A stretch of 8,363 nt of DNA from Verrucomicrobiota bacterium (GTDB lineage Bacteria; Verrucomicrobiota; Verrucomicrobiia; Opitutales; Opitutaceae): contig JAEWIY010000176.1 in assembly GCA_023386835.1 (NCBI GenBank), positions 1-8,363 on the forward strand. The letters run 5' to 3'. This document shows positions 6,447-8,363 of the stretch, in pieces. Each line of letters starts with the position of its first letter. Position 1 is the first letter of the stretch. Below the pieces are notes generated by a model. It saw only the letters and a program-made list of their open reading frames with translations. It did no database searches and had not been told where the DNA came from. A program made the translations under genes and the position numbers.

Positions 6447-8363
6447 TCACGGTCCGCTGTCGGGCATCCATGGGGCGACGAGTTGGCGAATGGCCTTCAT
6501 CTTGAAATTGTTCGCCAGTTCGAGCACGGCGCGCGCGAACTCGGCGTGGGCCGGCAGCTCACGCGCGAGCGCTTCCACGCGGGTGCGCAGGCCGACGACG
6601 TCGCCGGCCCGGGCGAGATCGTGGATCGCGCGCACGACCTCAGGCGGCGGCGGTTCGGTCACGCCGGCAAAGGGCGCGATCGTCGCGCGGGCCCGGGAAG
6701 GTTCCTCATAGCGCCAGGTGAGCGCAAGCAGCGTACCAAGCTTGAGCCAGAGTTCCTCCGCGTTCACCGGCTTCGGCAGGAAGTCGTCGCATCCGGCTTC
6801 AAGGCAGGCCTGCCGGTCCATGTCGTACGCACTGGCGGAGACCGCGATGATCCGCGGTGCGCTGCCGTGATCCTGCCGGAGGCGCCGGGCCGTCTCGAGG
6901 CCCGAAAGCCCGTCCATGCGCAGGTCGAGCAACACGGCCGCCGGTTGCGTCTGGGCGCAGTGGGCAAGCGCCTCTTCGCCGGAAATGGCGAGGATCACAT
7001 CGAACCCAACGCCCTGCACCAATCCCGCGAGGACTTCGCGATTCGCGGCGTTGTCGTCGACGATCAGCAGCGTGCGGCGCGGCCCGTCGTATCCGGTCAC
7101 GCGGCGGGTGATGGGCAACGGGGCGTGGGTGCCGCGCGGCGCGAGCGGCAGCGTCAGCTCGAACCAGAAGCGGCTGCCCCAGCCGACCTGGCTCTCCACC
7201 TGGAGTTGGCCACCCAGCGCCGTCACGATGCTGCGGCTGATCGCCAGACCCAGGCCGGTGCCATCCGTGCCGCGGCCCGGTTGCGACAGTTGCACGAACG
7301 GCTGGAAAAGCCGCTGCATATCCTCGCTGGCGATACCGGCGCCCGTGTCGCTGACCGAAAAGGTGACGCGCGCCTTCTGGGGGTCGGCTTCGGGGAAGAC
7401 CGCCTGCGCGGAGAATAGCACGCTGCCCTCGCGAGTGAACTTGAGGGCGTTGCCCAACAGGTTGAGCAGGACCTGCCGCAGCCGGCTCGCGTCGACGATC
7501 ACCGTGCGGGGCAGGTCGGGCGCAAATGCGGTGGCGAACCCGAGTCCCTGGGCATTGGCCTTGGGGCCGAGCAGTTCGGCGACGCCGCCCAGCAGGGCCG
7601 GCAAGTCGCATGGCATCGGATGCAGCTCGAGCCGCCCGGCTTCGACCTTCGAGAGGTCCAGCACGTCGTTGATCAGGCCGAGCAGGTGCTCCGCGGATTG
7701 ATGAATGACCTGCACACCGCGGTGTTGCGTCGAGCCGAGCGTCGGATCACGGGCGAGAATCTGCGTGTATCCAAGAATACCATTCAACGGCGTGCGCAGC
7801 TCGTGGCTCATGCTGGCCAGGAACTGGCTCTTCGCGCGGTTGGCCGCATCGGCGGCTTCCTTGGCCTCCGCCAGCACGCGGGCGGCCTCCTTCTGCGCGG
7901 TGACATCGAGCGCGATTCCCTCGAGAAAGAGCAGTTTGCCGTCGGCATCACGGATCGCGCGGACGGATTCCGAAACCCACAACCGGCTGCCGTCGCGCCG
8001 ATAGACCTCGGATTCGAAGTCGAGCACCCGGTCGTTCGTGCCGAGCAGTTCGAAGAAGGTGGCGCGCCGTCCCGGGTCGACGTAAACGGCCCGGCCGATG
8101 TCGTTGATCGAGGTGATCAGTTCCTCCGGCGAGTCGTAGCCAAACATCCGGGCGAGCGCGGGATTGGCGCGCAGGAAATGACCGTCGGGAGAACTTTGAT
8201 ACAGCCCTTCGAGGGCGTTCTCAAAAATGCTGCGGTAACTCGCCTCGGCGCGGGCCAGCGCGGCTTCAGCTTGTTCCCGCCGCAACCGTTCCGAGATGTC
8301 GACGGCCACGGTCAGGATCGCCGGTGCGCCGCCGACGTCGATCAGGTCAGCATGGAGCAGCAG
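6447..8363 (-). CDS. PAS-containing hybrid sensor histidine kinase (PAS-PAS-HisKA-HATPase-REC), N-terminus cut by window
   Basis: Sensor kinase with its own receiver. 638 residues are visible and the frame is open to the right edge. The GTG at 8309 is not the start: the 18 codons before it (ending GGAPAILT) plus VAVDISERLRRE are the typical end of a PAS/PAC domain, so at least one further PAS lies outside. In visible numbering: PAS/PAC end 1-30; second PAS about 42-156 (SYRSIFENALEGLYQSSPDG, ending ALDVTAQKE); coiled linker about 157-178; HisKA with H187 in MSHELRTPLNGILGY; HATPase with N305 (NLLGNALKF), D339-TGAGI and GTGLGLAI (368-375); receiver about 430-546 with D436/D437, phospho-acceptor D480 (LLDLRMDG), S509 and K531. 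A helical tail at 568-630 sits where an Hpt domain often occurs but lacks the HxxKG motif. All kinase and receiver residues are intact. The visible part is soluble; the signal sensed is unknown. It is upstream of, and co-oriented with, the REC-HisKA gene. Confidence 0.95.
   Translation of the reverse strand: MLLHADLIDVGGAPAILTVAVDISERLRREQAEAALARAEASYRSIFENALEGLYQSSPDGHFLRANPALARMFGYDSPEELITSINDIGRAVYVDPGRRATFFELLGTNDRVLDFESEVYRRDGSRLWVSESVRAIRDADGKLLFLEGIALDVTAQKEAARVLAEAKEAADAANRAKSQFLASMSHELRTPLNGILGYTQILARDPTLGSTQHRGVQVIHQSAEHLLGLINDVLDLSKVEAGRLELHPMPCDLPALLGGVAELLGPKANAQGLGFATAFAPDLPRTVIVDASRLRQVLLNLLGNALKFTREGSVLFSAQAVFPEADPQKARVTFSVSDTGAGIASEDMQRLFQPFVQLSQPGRGTDGTGLGLAISRSIVTALGGQLQVESQVGWGSRFWFELTLPLAPRGTHAPLPITRRVTGYDGPRRTLLIVDDNAANREVLAGLVQGVGFDVILAISGEEALAHCAQTQPAAVLLDLRMDGLSGLETARRLRQDHGSAPRIIAVSASAYDMDRQACLEAGCDDFLPKPVNAEELWLKLGTLLALTWRYEEPSRARATIAPFAGVTEPPPPEVVRAIHDLARAGDVVGLRTRVEALARELPAHAEFARAVLELANNFKMKAIRQLVAPWMPDSGP

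Noticed and set aside
6483..7418. Open frame of 311 codons on the + strand opposite the hybrid kinase
   Set aside because: Antisense to intact HATPase and receiver domains; no recognisable motif, and typical of a mirror frame in GC-rich coding sequence.
8307..8309. GTG as start of the hybrid kinase
   Set aside because: The 18 codons to its right in the same frame continue a PAS/PAC domain, so the gene runs past the window edge.

Overview
The window is strongly GC-rich with tightly packed genes and no sign of mobile DNA. It reads as the chromosome of a Planctomycetes-Verrucomicrobia-type bacterium. That is an inference from the paired DUF1592-type ('planctomycete cytochrome c') and DUF1552 genes, which are abundant in Verrucomicrobiota, Planctomycetota, Acidobacteriota and some myxobacteria. 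The flavour (C-rich leaders without Shine-Dalgarno sequences, short A-rich inverted repeats between genes) makes a verrucomicrobial relative my first guess, but I cannot prove it from one window.

Left half (1-5159, all on +): four closely spaced genes that look like one operon for exported proteins. They are (i) the C-terminal bulk of a large DUF1587/DUF1595/DUF1592/DUF1588/DUF1585 protein carrying a CxxCH haem motif, cut by the left window edge; (ii) a Tat-exported DUF1552 protein; (iii) a membrane-anchored di-haem cytochrome c; and (iv) a small secreted mono-haem cytochrome c. Gaps between them are 11, 52 and 24 bases. Together they suggest an exported redox module in which electrons could pass between the large haem protein and the two small cytochromes. 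The substrate is unknown.

Right half (5194-8363, all on -): two two-component signalling genes, convergent with the cytochrome operon across a 34-base gap. The upstream one (right edge, cut) is a PAS-PAS-HisKA-HATPase-REC hybrid histidine kinase with a helical C-terminal tail. The downstream one is a compact REC-HisKA-HATPase protein. All key phosphotransfer residues are present in both, so they could form a phosphorelay. Nothing in the sequence links them directly to the cytochrome operon except adjacency.

The 185-base spacer between the two kinase genes is the only real non-coding stretch. It holds a heptamer tandem repeat and a nested set of A-rich inverted octamers, and it differs in base composition from everything around it. 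No RNA gene, CRISPR array, insertion sequence or attachment site was seen. I found no clearly new system; the spacer repeats and the extended cytochrome operon are the items most worth a second look.
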